64,000 bases of DNA, taken from positions 56,211,672 through 56,275,671 of the forward strand of contig CANTUZ010000004.1 in the NCBI GenBank assembly GCA_947846985.1, given 5' to 3'. The translations under genes and the position numbers were made by a program. The notes under the pieces are model-generated. The model was not told the origin of the DNA and did no database searches. It saw only the letters and a program-made list of their open reading frames with translations. Source of the DNA: Fratercula arctica. Lineage: Eukaryota; Chordata; Aves; Charadriiformes; Alcidae. Shown in pieces: positions 1-14,092 of this stretch. The first letter of the stretch is position 1; every line of letters begins with the position of its first letter.

Positions 1-2145
1 GCAAAGCCACAATCTAGCCCTTAAGAACTGCTGGGCTCAGTGTAGTGGTGTCTTGTGAAGTTGGTCAGATAAATGATGTAAGAGTCCTTTTGACCTTATA
101 CTTTATGACTATATTGTATCACACTCTTCACCATCATAGCCCTGAAATATGTGAGTGTCCTACTGTTGATAGATGTACTGAATGTTTTTATAACCTTGCA
201 CAAAGCATTTTGATTGCAGACAATTTGTGATTTTATTCCCTGTTAGTTCTGTTTCCATTAAATCGACTTTGGTTTGACAAAATAGCTCTATTTATGTTGA
301 AGGTCACCCCTTCATAAGCAGTGATTAGTGGAATCTTTTTTACAGTTAATCCTTCAAAGACATTTATTTACTATTTTCTTGACTTTGCATCTTCAAAACA
401 GTTTATGAGTTTCATCATTTAAAAGCTCAGAACCAAATCCTGCTGTCCTTAATCCAGCAAAGCTGTCTTTTAAAGGACTGAGCTCTTTTAGAACCTCAGA
501 ATTTGATACTTAGATTTCTTCTTTCTCAGTAACCATTAAATCTATAAATGAGTTCTTGTCAAATGGTAACCTGCATAGAAAAAAAATCATCATCCTACTC
601 GTAACTCCTTTTAATTCACACTTACAAAAGTTAATTGTAAAAAATGTTGTTAACTTGACTGTTGACTGCTCTTGCATAATAAATATAGTTAGACTGGATT
701 TTATCTTTCCAGTTCATTGCAGCATGATCACCATGCCTGTCGATGCAGTAGGTTTTAATACTGGATAAACAAAGTATGGAGGGGTTAATCTCAGTATTTA
801 TGTAATAGCTAATAATACATTTGTCAAAGAATCCTTAGAGCAAGAAAGCTCTTTTTTTTTGTTTACTTAATAAAAGGATGCATGACAATATATCCCTAGA
901 GTTTTGCCCAGATATTGACAAGTCAAAGATAATGCATGATAACAAGAACACAGGCTGTGTTTACATGAGTTGAAAGTGACTCCAATTTATTTTAAGGATT
1001 TTAAGGATTAAAATGACTCTTATACCCTTACTGAATCTTGTGACTAATGGCAAATATTTTGCTTCCCTGGCCAGGGTTATGTTCCTGGGGTAAAGGCAGC
1101 CATTCTCTTACATGGGACAGACAGTGGGAAAGAGCTCCTGCAGGAGCTCTTCAGACAGAAGACAAGAATAGCTCAGGAACTGTGGATCGGGACTCAAGAT
1201 GTCCTCATTACTTGTGCCCCTGCAACAAGCGCTGCCAGAGATGGAAGTAAAACTTAATGAACCCCAGTTTAGTCCTGGCTTCTTCTGGGACAGAATCACT
1301 AAATGCATCTCCTTATTGTAGGTCTGAGATAACGCCACAACCCACCCCATAGATGTGTCAGATAATTTATTGTTATCACTTAAAAGATATACATAACTCC
1401 ACTTATTTCCTTACAGATCATTTAGATATTCAAATTACCAAGCTTTTAGTGCCAGAAATTCAATTAAAGGAGTAAAAACTCTATGTTGTAATAAACTTTA
1501 GTATTTGAAATAGCTTAATAAAACAAACTTCATCTCAAAAGTGTTTCTTGCATTTTAATGTGTAACTTTTAATTATTTCATTCTGAATTAGCAGAACTTG
1601 TTAAAAATGTCTAATTGTTATTTACAACAGAGTGAGATATCCAGGTTTCTGGGCACTCTCTGCCTTTGAAAGCATACTCAGCTTGGTATTATAAGCCTTC
1701 CTTGGATGAACTGAAGATGCTTTACAACTATTAGTCCGTTAAAGATGACTGAACACAGAAGTGAATGCTTTGCTATCCAGAACAGGAAATTTTACTTAGC
1801 CAACAGAATTGAAAAATCACTGCAGCAGATGAAAAAAAACCCCATCCCTACTGTATCTGCCTTATGAAAGCTGTTCTCCTCAGGCACTGCAAGCAAAAGA
1901 AAGACATAGTCTACATGGTTGTGGTTGCTTAACCTCTAGCAGTGCTTTAGTTTTCCTCTCTGTAAATGGAAACATAGTGAATGTTATGTAAACCAATAAC
2001 TTTAAAAGACTGCATGAATTGTTTGGGTTGGTATTTTTGCAGCAGGTACAAATCCAGTGCTTATATCCCTGCTGTCATTCCTTTTTCTGTCCTTAACAAC
2101 TTAAGGAGTAGGGTGTAGGGTAGTAATGTGAAAAGTGAACCTTCC
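1..2145. other. unique AT-rich noncoding DNA
   Basis: No recognisable gene, repeat or RNA. Stops are frequent in all frames and open frames stay under about 80 codons. A short minus-strand segment near 1108-1145 is flanked by splice-like signals, but it is too small to support as an exon. Confidence 0.6.
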
Positions 2146-2149
2146 TGAA

Positions 2150-2285
2150 ATCCTGCTGAGATACAGTCCAAGACTTCGACCAGCTGCTTGCACCGAGCCC
2201 AGAGCAGGGCCCAGATGAGCTCAGGTTGCTCAGAACCTTGTCCAGTCAAATCCTCAATATCTCCAGGGATCCCCTCCAAAACAGA
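2150..2285 (-). mobile_element. old CR1 LINE 3'-region fragment
   Basis: Reading on the minus strand, the segment matches the CR1 3' untranslated region around the 'ggagatattgaggatt...gacaaggttctgagcaacctgagctc' stretch, close to the CR1 pattern in which a gene-end phrase about 'clustered leucine' codons (LDxxLSNLI) precedes the 3' tail. The match is imperfect and both ends fade into unique DNA, so this is an old, 5'-truncated copy that has also lost its terminal short repeat. No coding potential remains. The boundaries are approximate. Confidence 0.65.
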
Positions 2286-2289
2286 ACCA

Positions 2290-4255
2290 ACTTGAGACCA
2301 ATGCCACCACTACAGGTTGGTTTCTCAGACTGCGTGTTTGCCTTTTTCACACACACTCACTTCAGTTGTCCTACAAATAAGTCAGGTGACAAGTGACAGC
2401 TAGAGCATGGGGGTTGCTGGAGCAGGATGAGGTGGGCAGGAGACATGGCTGGTATAAATGCTAGAACTGAGACTGAGAACCTGCCTCTGGTGTGAAGGTC
2501 GCGTCTGCAGAGAGCAGCACGTGGTAGGACAGAGGGGCTCAGGAATAGCCTCCCCGTTTCTCGCCTCTGAGCCCACTGCCTTCTTTCTCTGTAGTGTGCT
2601 GGTTTCTCTGTGAGCTGAGCATGGAGCTTGTCTCCTTGAACCTGTTGCCTTAGTGCTCTGGTGTCCTAGCCAGAAATACAAGAGAGAAACCTTTATCTGA
2701 TGAAGCATATTTGCACAAATATATATGCACATATATATCACTGCTTCCCTCTGGCTTTTTGCACAGCCATCCTCTGCTACTGAGGTGCAATGGCCTGCAG
2801 AATAGATTTCGATTGCACAGGTCGTTTCTGCCTGTGTCTCTAACAGAGTCTCTCCACCCCCACACTTCCCAAATGACCATTTCTGAGTTTGTGAATTTTT
2901 TTTTTTTACTTTGAAAGTACTCAGAGGCATTTTGAAACATCCAAGGTTCAAGCTATTCATTTTGTGAAAAGACATACATTTGAAGATCATTTTTGTATTT
3001 TAAGGAGGAAAGAAAAACATATGTGTTGTGTTACTCTTTATTTGTTTGCAGGTTTTGGGGGCGAGAAGAGTTTGATTTTGGTTTAGGTTTGTGCATTTTT
3101 TTTCCGATTCTTAGCTGGGTTGACCATGTGCCCATATTACTTTCACTGACCAACCACACCTGGCATCTTCAGAAGGGACAGAAGTAATTTGGATCCATTT
3201 CCCTCAAGAGTCTCCGTGCATTGCTATCTGTAGCTTTAAATTTATCACCTTTTTAATGGTCTGGTCCTCAGAGATCCCAGAGAGAAGCTCGGGTCATTCA
3301 CTGAAGACAAGCAATAATCTGTTATCAAATTTCTTATTGAAAATCCATGTGGGGCTCAGCAGAATATTATGCTTCAGAGGATAGTTATGTCATGCTCCAG
3401 TGGCGGTGAGAGAGATTCAAGGAAGCAGGCAATAAGGCTATCAAAATGGCAATCCTTCTCTGTCTTCCAGCCACCTTAGGAAAGACTAGCTAAAAGCGAG
3501 TTACCTCTAAATGCAGAAGCAGGTAGTCTGTGGTAATGTCTGCACGCAAACACTAATAAAACACGACGGGGAGCATAGGTGGGATTTAATCCCCCGTGGG
3601 CTGCACCAGTGGAGGAGGTGGTGGTGAGGGCTCTGCGAGCTTGTGGATGCTCCACGCTGGCTGAACACGCCATTTACGTGGCAATCTGAAAAGAGTTTAG
3701 GTGCATACAAAGCCTTTGTGTCTTTATCAGTTTTGTGCCTCAGACTTTGTGTTAATGTAAAAATGTAAATCCCCAGCAATTAACAGATGTTTCTACATTA
3801 GCAGAGCTCCCAAGGTTCTGCTATCTCCATTTGTCTTTAAACATTTTATTAGAAATTTGACACCAGTGATGTTCTAATTAAAGTCCATTTCCTAGCATGA
3901 AGTACTTCTATATACAGCACTGCAGATTTATTCTTTTGAGACTGCCTCCAATTTCATGCTAGCTTACAGCAAGTGTTACAAATACTGTTATTTTTGTTGA
4001 GAGAATCATCATTGACATGGTGCTTAGGCTGCATTTCTGGAGCTTGTTGATTGTTGATTTCTCTTTAGATCTGGTAATTCTCAGCGGACCTCATTTACAC
4101 ACCAATGCTAACTGCGTGTCCAAATTTCTTTCTGAGTTTGCATGAAGTTCTGTTCAGATCCAGCGGTCAGACACTGAAACCAACTGCTGGTGCTGAAAAG
4201 ATAATTTGTCATAAAATGAAACAAGAAAGCAGCTTGTATCTCTTGCATAGCAACA
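2290..4255. other. unique noncoding DNA
   Basis: No recognised feature. The minus-strand open frame of 196 codons at 2400-2990 has no familiar motif. It overlaps other open frames and is interpreted as chance. Confidence 0.55.
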
Positions 4256-4257
4256 GC

Positions 4258-4283
4258 TAAATAAATAAATAAATAAATAAATA
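4258..4283. repeat. (TAAA)n microsatellite
   Basis: Six and a half uninterrupted copies of TAAA. It is a simple slippage repeat in unique DNA with no adjoining retroelement tail visible. Confidence 0.95.
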
Positions 4284-7200
4284 GAAGCTTTCTTTAAATG
4301 AGTTAGGCATTGTTCTCAGGCAAGAACAACAGAATGATTTAAACGAAGGAAAAAGGAACATTTTGCTTTTAAAAATGTCTTGGGGGTTAGGGAAACTTTT
4401 TTATGTTTTAACTTTCTATCATCTGAACTACATGAGAAGAAAATGAGAGGCATTCTTGACTGAATTTCTAATTAAAACAATTTAGGAGCAGACTTTCTAT
4501 TCATTAAATTCTGGGATGCAAATTTTTGATCAGAAAAGCATTGTCTATACATTCCAGTGAATTTGAAGTTATGAGCTATGTGAGAATGGGCTTTTCTCTG
4601 AGCTTGTTAGGTGTAAATAATTTAAGATGGAAAAAAAAAAGTACTTCCTTTTAAAGAACATATAAGCAACAGCCCTTGAGATCTATAGTTCATGTTCCCT
4701 AATCCATAACTAAAGATATTCAGTTATTCAGTAAACAAACTTGAAAGACGTTATGATAACAGTATATAGCTCTTAATAGATTTAGCTATAATTTATCTCA
4801 AAGCTCCTCTATAATGAGGTTGCTGTGTGCTTTCTTAGGTAAGACATTTTACAACAAACACGCTCAATAGTCCACCAGGCACTTTTACATGCTGCGCTGA
4901 GCACTAAACGGATGCCAGACTCTGCAAAATGTCACCATGGTATAATTCCTCAAATTGTTTTTGGCTCAAACACAATTTCACTTTTTTTGGTAGCATCTTC
5001 ATCACTAGGAATGTCTGACATACTGACAAAATCATTTTGTCTTACGTGTCCAGGAGTTTGTGCTGGTCCTGGTTTGCTGTGAGAGGTCCATGTTTCAGTA
5101 ATGGCTGTGTTTCCCCAGCATTTTAGCACTCAACCTGTGCTGTCTTCACAGAAGTCAGGCTAGGAATTAAGCATACAGATAATACCATGGAAGCCCTCTG
5201 CCTGGATATTTTAATTCCCCACTGGGGTAACCAAATGAAGCATATGGTTTTGGGTCTGGTAGACATGGATCTGCATTAATTCAGGTGCTTTATAGACGTT
5301 TCCATGCGATGGGCTGAGGTCTCTGTGTGTATGGCGTTTCTGATGTGGGCTGCAGTCTCCTCCATGGATGAAACATTGCTAAGTGTCAGGGCAGCCTTCC
5401 ATGGTCTTACACTAGGAGTTCATTTTATGTATATTACAAAAGAGTACGTATGGTGGTCTTGGAGAATTTTTCTGGCTCAGCCCATCAGTATTGTAATCAT
5501 TTTAATTGTGGGACTGTCCTTGATCCCAGCCTCGCCCTCTCTAGTGAGTTATCTACTTCTGGAATTTTTCATGTGTGAAGAGGATTTTTTTCTTTTCAGT
5601 TTGCTGTGATTTTAAGAACTGTGAGAATGCTATGAGGTTTTCAGTCTTCTCCTGCACACAGGCCTTAGTTCAGAGCATCCTGTCTTGAGGGATGGAGTTC
5701 TTCTAAGTTAGTTGGAATAAGTAACGTAACTCAAGTTAATTACAATATTCTACCACAGTTTATGTTTCATTTTAGATACAAATATCAATGAAGTCACCTT
5801 AACAGTTATTAGAAATGTGAAGGGCCTTTTCTCTTCTTTTGGGTTTTTTTTTTTTCTTTATTCCTGTTTAAATATGAACACTGAATAATAAAATACTGCT
5901 GGACAAGTTCTTATTTAATGTAGCATTTTGACTGTGTGACCGCTTTAAGCATTGTCTTTGGTTCTGGTGTACTACCTAATTTGGGGGATCCTCTTTCTTT
6001 ATGTTTTCGTAGGATTTTTATAATTTGGTTTTAACAGAAAGGTGGACCTTTGAGCTCCCAAAATGAAGCCTCTCTGAGATGTAAAACACATCTTGTGTGA
6101 CTTTGATGTAACTTATAATATACAATTTGAAAAAAAAAAAAAAAGCTAAATTTTTCTGTAGATAAATCCTGAGAAGATAAAAAATTGCTGTATGATTTCT
6201 TGTTGAGCATTTGTTCTTTACTCACATCCGTTTTCTTCATGCGTAGCTGAGCTTCTGCAAATATATTTTCTTTCAGGTTAGTTACTATTACTTAGCACAT
6301 TGATTTTTTTGAAGATGAATGTTGGTTTCAATACACAGATTTCTATACTTGGCACTTTCTGTAACATCATTTGTAACACTGAATGATGAATGACAGTTCA
6401 TTATATCAGTATTCTATTTTACCACATGTTTGTTTGTCCAAAGGAGTTGAAATATTGGGCAACTGAAATGCTGCTATGTGTGGAGAACCTCTAAATATGT
6501 CTATCGTACTCTACCACCATGATATTAATGATGTATTCTCCCTCAGAAAAATCAAAAGGTTCCTGTGTTTTATTTTTTTTTCCCAGAACTTTGAAGCAAA
6601 AGATAAGATATTGGCTCTGCTGCATTCAACGTGAGTTTTGGTGTTGCCTAAAACAAGTCTGGGATTTCAACCCAAAGGAAGGAAAGGGGCTGAGTGGATG
6701 GGATGGTAGGTAACAGGGTGAAGGGAATTGCTCTAAGTCCTTGCTGTGATCCAGAGCCATCTGCCCTCTGCAGAACAGCAGACTGTGAGGGACAATATAA
6801 TCCACAGCGCCTGGCGTTGCAGCGCCTGATTAAATATTGAATGTGCTAGAGAGAGAAAACAAGCAAGAGGGAGCATGCATTATAGACAAGTTCCCAATCA
6901 CCTGGCCTGAGAGCCAAGCTTCCCTTTGCTCCCTTCGTCTTTTCCTAGGGAGCGAGTGAACTGCTGAGTTCCAGTTTGTCAGTCATTACGTTATAGTGCC
7001 TTGGAGTTGGTGAGCTGCTTTGAGATGCAGCAGTGAAAGACCTTCTCATTTCGATTACGTTACTTTTCCCACATTTTTTTCAATTCTACATAGATTTGGT
7101 CAACTTTAATCCTAAAAATTATTTCCCTCATAAATATGAAATCATGAAAATTAGGAAGCAGCAGTTTAAAATTCTCCCCATTAAGTTTGGTTTTTGGGGG

Positions 7201-8471
7201 AGGGAAGGGTTTGATTTCCTACCAAATTTAAATGTTTCTGGTTTAAGTCCTGGACAGTATTATAGGAGGACAAAGAACAACTATTTTGTGGGTGATATGA
7301 CGGTTTCTTGCTGTAACTGTTGCCTGTGCTTTATGTTTTGCAAAGTGCCAATGATGAGCCTGGAAGTATTCTCTTATTAGACATTTTTGGTTATGTGTCT
7401 TGGTAATCTTAAACATACTCACAATTCATCCTTACACAAATTATTTTATTTTAAGTTGATCTCTGAGTGCAGTAAATATGAGACTGTCTGCACACCTGGC
7501 CTAGGTTATTTTAATTTAGAGAGTTGCTTCTCGTGATAATGACTGTGTATACACTCAGACAATGCAGAAAGCTCCATATTCTTATTTGCATGTTAATTCC
7601 TAGATTGTTCTTGTCCTCACATGTGTTTCTTTCTTGTGCTGATAATTAAATTTGATGAACGAGATGAATGACTAGTGGGGGGTTTTCTTTGTTTTGTTTT
7701 GGTGGAGGCTATTTTTTTTATTTCACTTTAATGCAGTTCTCACACAACAGTTTTTCACCCGCCTTGATATTTTTAAACTTTTGAGCTTTATTTTTATATG
7801 AGTTTTCTCTGAATATGATTTGTAGTTGTTGCTGCAAAAGTTTAGGTAAAACACCACTGAAACTAATACCTGTAATTGTCTAGTGCATATCATCTGTAAA
7901 AGAGTTAAGCTCTGTTATAATTTCAGGCACCAAAACAATAGCAGCTTTCCTCCAAAACACATATCACTGTCAAAAATGCACAAGTTGGTAGATTTTGCTT
8001 GGCTGAGAAAGGAGTAGCAGACTGTTCTGATGTATTGGGTAGCATCAAAACTAGCTTTCTAGTATGTAGTCATAACATTATGCTCTTTTGCTCTGTAAGT
8101 CAAAGCATTCTAATAAACTTTGGCTGTTAAAACAGAAAAAAGAAAATACAGGCACAAAAAAATAACGCACCCCAGATTTCCATGTTAAAGACTCAGAAGT
8201 TGAAAAGAAGAAGAAGGTCAAACCAGAAACAATACTTTCTTTTAAAATTCTGACTAAAATTTAAATTTCTTGGAGTTAACACAACACCCTAGTACTAACT
8301 CTCCACAGTGTGGTCTCTGATGCTGTGTGCAAGGCAGACCTTAGACCCCTGCAGGTCTGCTCTTGCTCTGCAGGCCTTCACGCTTGAAGTTTCCCTGTTG
8401 CAGGAAAAAGCTGCTGGCTTAATGTTGGTCAGTTCTCTTCTAGCATGGGAAGAAATGTCTGTCATTTCTTG
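4284..8471. other. unique noncoding DNA
   Basis: AT-rich sequence without recognised genes or repeats, apart from short A or T runs such as those near 5845 and 6128. A 44-nt segment at 6587-6630 has a T-rich acceptor (ending CCCAG) and a GTGAGT donor with an open frame. That is too little to call an exon. Confidence 0.5.
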
Positions 8472-8649
8472 GCAGTTACAGCTGCCATCTCAGTATCACT
8501 GTGATTATACATGCAAGTTCATAATTAGAACTGAAGGAGTAGTGGGGGGAAAATTTAATGTATTTGATTTGACCGTTTGTGATGTTATTGAGTCCTCTTT
8601 TCATGAGTACTGAAGCGTCTGAGCTAGTATCAATACTCAGAACAAGCAA
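8472..8649 (+). repeat. 178-bp direct repeat, copy 1
   Basis: This segment recurs at 9803-9980 in the same orientation with 4 mismatches and no gaps (about 98% identity). Similarity ends abruptly on both sides in both copies. The segment does not match CR1 or the LTR in this window. It has no terminal inverted repeats, no A-rich tail and no TG/CA ends that would make it an obvious transposon or LTR. In one frame both copies are open for about 44 codons up to the same stop. Two of the four differences change residues (Cys/Trp and His/Arg) and two lie beyond the stop, so there is no sign of coding constraint. It may be a local segmental duplication or two copies of an unrecognised dispersed repeat. 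Confidence 0.9.
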
Positions 8650-9802
8650 GATCTGACCAGCCAGCATGTGTTTGGCCCAGAGCAAGAGAGGTAATGGTGT
8701 GGCTCTTTGGTGGGGAAGGACGGGAACCAATTGCATGAAATCCCATCTCAGAGTGTGAGATGTCAGAGATCTGACACTTCTAAATAGTAATGGGCAGCAT
8801 AAAAATACTGAGTCCTAGAGCCAGACAGTCAACTGGCTGGAAGATTTTTCATAAAAATTTATACTGAAATCAATATTCTCCCTTGAAAAGTTTTAACTTG
8901 TTCACATAGTAACATACTGAAAAAAAAAAAAAAAGGATTTTTTTTTTCACTGTAAAATTTTGGACTAGTTCAATATAAATTGGTCGCTCTCATCCAGATT
9001 TAACTCACTGGAAAACATATTTTCCTGCCTTTTAGAGATGTTATTAAAAACGTGCATAAGGAATGTCCTCATACTCGTAAGAAAAGTCACAAACATACCT
9101 ATTAAAAAATAACATTGGGAGTTCATAAAATGCTGTTTATAAATGATACGCGATTAAAAGTGGATATCTTAATATTTTTTCCTTCCTTTTCTCTTCCTAT
9201 GCAAGTTTATTTAGTGAACAATAGATATGTAGGTAATAATGGCACACACAGCTAGTAATGTGGTTGTCTGCCTGCCCTGTGAACGTGTTCTACCCGTTCT
9301 AGCAGCCTTTGCACCAGGCTGATGGTAACTACTTACTTTCCTTCACCTACCACAGATAAGGGTGTTTGGTTCTTGTTTGCATGCAAGATTTACAGAAGCC
9401 GTTTCTGCAAATGATTACATTTTATGTGGTTTTGACTCTGAAGCCCAAATATGTTCAGTTTTCTTTCTAGAAGAAAGCAAACTGGAACAAATCAGAAAGA
9501 ACACGCTGCTTTCCTGACATACTGAAAAAGTTACTGAAAAACCACAGTATAAATCTACTATAACTCAGACTCAAATTGATCTTTCTTAGGACTATTCTAG
9601 CCTCAGGAGTCACAGAAATTAGTCAGTTCTTCTGGAGAGAAAAGATTTTTTGCACAGAGGAACAGACAGCTTTTGTGCTATCTGTCAATAATGATCGGAG
9701 CAAAAGCAAGTACTTAAACATAGCAAATGCAGAGTGTTGCTGCACTAAGTGGCAGTTGCAACACAAGCAGTTTGATTGTGCATACGTGGTCGCGCAGTGC
9801 CA
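8650..9802. other. unique spacer between the 178-bp repeats
   Basis: 1,153 bp of AT-rich sequence with poly-A and poly-T runs near 8921-8948. There is no open frame or motif that would make it the inside of a mobile element, for example no polymerase or transposase motif. Confidence 0.5.
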
Positions 9803-9980
9803 GCAGTTACAGCTGCCATCTCAGTATCACTGTGATTATACATGCAAGTTCATAATTAGAACTGAAGGAGTAGTGGGGGGAAAATTTAATGTATTTGATT
9901 TGACCGTTTGGGATGTTATTGAGTCCTCTTTTCGTGAGTACTGAAGTGTTTGAGCTAGTATCAATACTCAGAACAAGCAA
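9803..9980 (+). repeat. 178-bp direct repeat, copy 2
   Basis: Second copy of the 8472-8649 segment, offset by exactly 1,331 bp. Differences from copy 1 are all single-base substitutions, three of them transitions (A/G once, C/T twice) and one T/G. The flanks are unrelated to those of copy 1. Confidence 0.9.
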
Positions 9981-12900
9981 ATGTTACAGCCTAGTATTCT
10001 CTTTGAGTGCATTTTTTAATAGTTCATTTAAGAGAACTGGTTGTAATTTTAGATGTTATCCTTTCTTATACAGGTTTCCTGGTATGGAAGTGAAAAACCA
10101 AAGGTGCACTTACTGTAACTGATGAACTGCTACAACGTACTCCATGGTGCAAATCTTCACTGTTCTCTCTTCAGTCTGGTCTTCAGACTGAGGGTTATTC
10201 AAAACTGACTTAAAGTATGGATCTCAGAATGGTATGATCTGCAAATCAGGTTTCAGATAAATTCCTAATTGTGAATCATTAATTTGCTCTATGCTACTAG
10301 CGCCATCAGATATTATTTCCCAATCCCTCTTCTGCTTCAAAGCTTTTATTAACTGAAGCTGTGGACAAAAGCAACGCCTACTTATCTGTATGCAGTAACT
10401 AGCGTGTGAATTGCTCTGACTTCATGCCTTGAATTTAATGTCTCCACTCATGAGTCTGTAGCTTGATGTTCAGGTCCTCACGGATGGCACCTTCAGTCTC
10501 CTTTTTCTGCATGTTAATACCACAGCAGGATAAAGGCCTACAGTATTTCGTTTATTGTTACTATTGTTTATTTTTATTACACTAAGCACAGAAGCCTTGG
10601 CTGCACAAAGGCATCTGTGTCTTGTTATATGACCATATGTGAAAGATAATCTCTGTGTCAAGGAACTTGTGCTGTAAGGTAAGATGGAAACAGCAAGTAA
10701 AAAGGAAATACCCAAGTGACATACCCAAGGTCAGAAATGGTTCTGTAGACCTCGCTGCCTCTCTCCTTGAGTCTTATCTAAGGCAATTACTATATAAAAC
10801 CTGGAATATTGTGTGCTGCACATTACAGTTGCTGTATTACAATTGGGAAACAGAGGATGTTTCTACCCACATAGTAATGAAACATTCTTTCAGAGAGACT
10901 AATGAGATTTTGTATAAACCATCTGCTGCTTGCCTTCCATTAGATCAAACACCTTTGAAAATGGGGAAAACTCTTTTAGTAAAAGTAAAACAGTATTATA
11001 ATAACAATGATCATCTGTGAACTATAAGGCAAAAGCTAGGGTGGTAGAAAAGTCCAATGTCACTTTAAATATTAACCACTGAAAAGACATAGAAAAAACT
11101 GTTATACTGAGCAAAGACTCCAAGGTCAAAGGAAGCTGTCTATAATAAAAGATGGACTTGATACAAGGTTGATTTTCATTGTCAAGAGATATGGGATATG
11201 TAATACTCTTCTTATTGGAGACAATTGTGCTGGGGCTTCATACAGAATTTCCCTAAAGCTCATGGAAACTAATTGCCTAGATTATGATGTTAGACAGTGC
11301 CCACTGAAGACTCAGGAACAAGAAAACTTGACTGATGAATGAAAGTGAAGTCCAGTACCTGCCCCTGTTCAGCAGGCCCATGGGCCTACAGTGGTTTAGG
11401 TAGTGCCTGTGGCCAGCGATGTGCAAAGAAGGGACATGACTAGCATTCTGGGTAGCTCTGATGAACGGGCACCCCTTCGCAGGCGCACTGAATGGGCAAT
11501 GCCTTTGGCATGAGCTTGGCCCAGGGCTTGAATTCATGTCCTGAATGTATCACTGGATCTGGTAACCATATCAGTTCTGCTCCAAATTAAATACATTATT
11601 GCTCCACTGAAGTTTATTTTCACCTAAATACTCCCTCTCTCTTTTCTCCTAGAAGAAAGGTAGGAATGTTGTTGCTGAAATAACCTGTGAAATTAAATTA
11701 TATTAATGAGATTTCATATTAGCTAACTGTTTCTCACATAGAAGTTTATATCTCTGACATATTTTGGAAAAGGGCTGGAATCCTAATTTGGCAATATGTT
11801 TTTTTTTATAAATACCCAAGTAGCATGTACTATTTTTACGAAATTCACCCACTTGGAATGTTTCTTTAATTTGCACTTAAACTCTCCTTATAAAATAATG
11901 CTAGCATTGAAATTATGTCTTTGAGCAGCTTTCTGAATAGATCCCTAGTTTGCTCAACAATTATTGCTGAAATGATTGTGATCTTAGGAACCCCTGCTCC
12001 TGTCTGACATTCTTTCCCTGTGACTAATTATTTTACAGACTATGCTTTAATTGCACGGTGTAGGAGGTACTTTCTATAACTGCTAAGTATTGGAAGGGGA
12101 CATGCTCTGCAGATCATTAAATGTGCTACCAGGAATAAGCACACTTCTGAGACCAATGACATTTGTCAAAATTAGTCAATGTGTTTCTTGAGAGCAAGAG
12201 GCCATCTCCAGGAGATGTCTCCTAATAATTGCTGGTGTGGTGAGTGCTGTTAATTATTTAACATGATATGGAGGACACAGGCCTTCTCAGGAGAAATGGC
12301 TTCCTTTTTTCTTGTATTTGCAAACAGGATACATTGAAAACCCTGAGTGAATTAAATTTGTTTTTTAAACAAATCCAGACTGACAATTTTCTTGGTAGCC
12401 TGCAAGCATTGCTAAAGAGGAGACAAGTTACAGACATCAAAATATTATGCATATTTCATGGCTTCCTATCAGAACAGAGACTGATGTAAAATAAAACTGT
12501 TAACAGATTTGAGCATCTATTCTCAGCTTAAACTAGGCCAACATTACTGTCTACTTTCAAAGTCATCCACTAATGAGAGTATGTGTAAAACTTAGGTCAG
12601 AGGTACTACTTTGCAATGCTGTCTCTTACAGTGCTATTATTTGCTTTTGTTGTCATTGTATCTGATTTTGGCGAAGCAAGGGCTCATGTTCTTAACGTGA
12701 GTGCCCTAAGCCCCAGGTGACAAGAGCACATCAGGAGTGATCAGAGGTCTAAAAAACTATGAGTAAACATTGAAGGAATTGGGACTTTTAGCCTAAAGAG
12801 AAGAAGACTGAAGAAGGGACACTGTAGCAACTTTGACTGCGTAAGATAGCCTGGGAGAGAACTAATTCTCTATGCCCAGGGTAGATAGGACAAGAAATAA

Positions 12901-14092
12901 TTGGATCACGTTGCAAAAAAACAAGTGGGTTTTTGTTTTTTTTTTTTTTTTTTTCAGAAAGAGGGAAAAGATTTCTAAAAAAATAGCAAAGTAATGCACT
13001 GGATTGAGGACTGTCTAGTGTAATTTGGACTATCACTTCTCAGAGGCGATTTAGACATAATGGTTCTTGCCTTGGGGGACTTGACTTCATCAAGCTCTTT
13101 TCTAGACCTTTTTTGCCAGAATTTTATCAAGGAAATCCACCTGGGAACCAAAAAAACCCTTCCCAATGAAAGTTTAATCAAAACAGGTTTGATACTAGCT
13201 GAAAGTTCATTTCTGTCACGTTTTGGTGGTTGGGTTTTTTTTGTTCAGAAAAATCCTCACAACTAACTGAAGACTGTTGCTGGAAGGTTCCTAGCCATTT
13301 ACTTTAATCATCAGTAAGGGGTTTGGCATTATAGATCATGCAGTAGATTAGCAGTGACATCCTCCAGACAAAAACCTGAAAGTTGTGCTTGAGTGTATGA
13401 TAAAGCAGTTTTGATTTTTTTTTTGGTTTGGGGAATTTTCTCCCTTTGTGAATCTTTGTATGCAAACAGTTCAATTTGAGAGGTAATGTCTTTCATTTTC
13501 TCAGGCATTGAAACCCCAACCCTGAACACATTGCAGCAAGACTTTCATTATGCATACAAGTATTTAAAGTCATTTTATTTTGTTTTCCAGGACTTATTTT
13601 GTCATTATTAGATCCTTTATTTCCTTCTCCTGGACAAATGCAGCTCTAATTATGAAGGAGCAAGAGAGACCTTTGATTTTGTTCTTATTTTGTGTGCAAT
13701 TGTGCAGAAACTTTGAACTGTGTTAGTGTTCAGTTCGTATTCATATTCTTAAAGAGCAGTTAAAAATGTTACTATACATCAGTGCTACTGCCTGAAAAAT
13801 CTTTCTCTGTTGTAGCAGTTCTGAAAACTGTGCTGTCTTAACCACAGGTTGGTGTCTAGCCCAGGCCTTGGATGTACGTAACTGGAAGGAAATGTCCCAC
13901 ACATCACCACTGGCTAATGCCTGCTTCAGAGAAACAGAAGTGAAAATAGGTGATACAGAGCTATACATAACAGTGAGATTTTGTAAGTCTGATTTGCACT
14001 TGAAGATATGCAGTGAAAGAATGAGCTTAGTGCCATTCACGTAAAGGTGATCCAGTTCTAATGTTGACCCTCCCTTCTATATTTATTACCAG
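9981..14092. other. unique noncoding DNA
   Basis: No recognised gene or dispersed repeat. It contains a poly-T run of roughly 20 bases near 12936-12955. Open frames are short and overlap on both strands. Confidence 0.5.

Noticed and set aside
2400..2990. 196-codon minus-strand frame
   Set aside because: No recognisable domain, overlaps other open frames on both strands, and has no supporting splice or promoter context.
6587..6630. 44-nt splice-flanked segment as an exon
   Set aside because: Too short and open in more than one frame. Cryptic splice pairs like this are frequent.
9576..9944. Two open frames (8308-8613 and 9576-9944) sharing a C-terminal 44-residue end, suggestive of a gene family
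   Set aside because: The shared end is just the 178-bp duplication. The N-terminal parts are unrelated and the differences show no coding constraint.
8472..9980. The 178-bp pair as the two LTRs of a small retroelement
   Set aside because: No TG/CA ends, target duplication, primer-binding site or polypurine tract, and the interior has no retroelement coding sequence.
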